The notes under the pieces were generated by a model. That model made no database searches, had not been told where the DNA came from, and saw nothing but the letters and a program-made list of their open reading frames with translations. Shown here piece after piece: positions 5,652 through 6,125 of a DNA stretch of 6,125 nt. This DNA comes from Hyphomicrobiales bacterium (GTDB lineage Bacteria; Pseudomonadota; Alphaproteobacteria; Rhizobiales; Beijerinckiaceae), in contig CANCAR010000167.1 in NCBI GenBank assembly GCA_947374125.1, positions 1-6,125 of the forward strand, read 5' to 3'. The position numbers and the translations under genes are program-made. Position 1 is the stretch's first letter, and each line of letters begins with the position of its first letter.

Positions 5652-6125
5652 GTGAAACGCGAGCCGATTTTTAATGTTCCGGTGGTTGTGCTCGCGCTGA
5701 TCGTTGTTTTGATCTTGATCCAGCTCATCATGAACCAGCTTGGGGCAGAGGCGGCGAGCGAAACCATTATGGCCTACGGCTTTGTGCCGGGCGATGTTGC
5801 CGAGCGGATCTATGGCGGCGTATTGCGTAAGCTGATTGATATGGCTCTCGCTAAGCCAGACGATATGTCGCTCTCGATAACCGCTGAACTCGCTGATTAT
5901 CTGATTAGCCGCCCGAGCGCCTTACCTTTTAGTTTTTTAAGCTATGCCTTTTTGCACGCGGGTTGGGCCCACGTCCTGATCAATTCCGCTTGGCTCATGG
6001 CTTTTGGAAGCCTCGTCGCGCGAAGGCTTGGCGCCATGCGCTTTCTTATCTTGTTTGTGATCTGTGCACTTGGTGCTGCGCTTTTCCACTTTGTGACCAA
6101 TATGGAAAGTGTTATGCCTGTGATT
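5652..6125 (+). CDS. Rhomboid-family intramembrane serine protease, N-terminal part (cut by window edge)
   Basis: The open frame runs to the window end, giving 158 residues from GTG 5652 (162 from ATG 5640). GTG is preferred because GGGATGGGG lies just upstream and the protein then begins (M/V)KREPIFNVP, the way I recall alphaproteobacterial relatives starting; this is not certain. Residues about 10-30 form a first membrane helix. A polar stretch of about 60 residues follows, then the rhomboid hallmark FLHAGWAHVLINSAWLMAFG, in which His102, Trp105, His107 and Asn110 fit the HxxWxHxxxN motif of the second helix and oxyanion region. A third helix, RFLILFVICALGAALFHF, comes next. The sequence ends at ...ESVMPVI, where relatives continue into the GASG motif with the catalytic serine; neither that serine nor the catalytic histidine can be checked here. 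The product is an inner-membrane protease of unknown substrate. Confidence 0.85.
   Translation, partial: MKREPIFNVPVVVLALIVVLILIQLIMNQLGAEAASETIMAYGFVPGDVAERIYGGVLRKLIDMALAKPDDMSLSITAELADYLISRPSALPFSFLSYAFLHAGWAHVLINSAWLMAFGSLVARRLGAMRFLILFVICALGAALFHFVTNMESVMPVI

Noticed and set aside
5567..5767. 66-codon minus-strand open frame over the rhomboid start
   Set aside because: It is antisense to the rhomboid coding sequence, with a Ser/Thr/Lys-rich product and no recognisable motif.
1..6125. CRISPR arrays, tRNA or rRNA genes, insertion sequences, phage genes or a defence system
   Set aside because: I looked on both strands for regular spaced repeats, tRNA-like ends, transposase motifs and known defence domains and saw none. 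Apart from the rhomboid leader region, the window reads as ordinary chromosomal genes.

Overview
The window looks like a stretch of alphaproteobacterial chromosome, most likely from the Hyphomicrobiales/Rhizobiales side. The support is the gene families: a conserved uncharacterised protein with an ARGRWFL..F..R.R..DT motif, an MlaE permease with a fused STAS domain followed by mlaF, mlaD and a PqiC-type lipoprotein, a transglutaminase-like cysteine peptidase (BTLCP family), and a rhomboid protease whose N-terminus reads KREPIFNVP. This placement is inferred from family resemblance read by eye, not from a search. Coding regions have moderate GC; a 120-base sample inside mlaD (3061-3180) is about 57%.

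Layout. Positions 1-93 (minus) hold the first 31 codons of a short-chain dehydrogenase/reductase that leaves the window. Upstream of it and on the same strand, 195-878 encodes a soluble, helical protein of unknown function. A 150-base divergent intergenic region (879-1028) separates this from the plus-strand four-gene block 1029-4594: mlaE with STAS domain, mlaF ATPase, mlaD with an MCE domain, and an ABC auxiliary lipoprotein. The four reading frames overlap or nearly abut, so they are almost certainly one operon for an envelope lipid transporter. The convergent gene at 4610-5260 (minus) encodes an exported cysteine peptidase of the BTLCP/LapG type.

From 5261 to 5558 there is no obvious gene. 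Its first two thirds are strikingly AT-rich (36 G/C in the 210 bases 5281-5490, 17%). The last 70 bases carry dense small-scale structure: a 13-base palindrome, an 11-base tandem duplication, and a hairpin that buries a strong Shine-Dalgarno sequence. That Shine-Dalgarno serves a 22-codon ORF (5559-5627), whose TGA stop lies in the same frame as, and 24 bases before, the rhomboid protease start. The rhomboid gene (5652 to the window end) is cut just before its catalytic serine should appear.

How the genes work together. MlaE (membrane), MlaF (cytoplasmic ATPase), MlaD (periplasmic, membrane-anchored) and the lipoprotein (probably outer-membrane) should form one trans-envelope lipid-transport machine. 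Its long MlaD C-terminus and PqiC-type lipoprotein suggest a mixed Mla/Pqi architecture. The other genes have no demonstrated link to it. Most of the window is ordinary core genome. The part that most deserves a second look is the leader region in front of the rhomboid gene.
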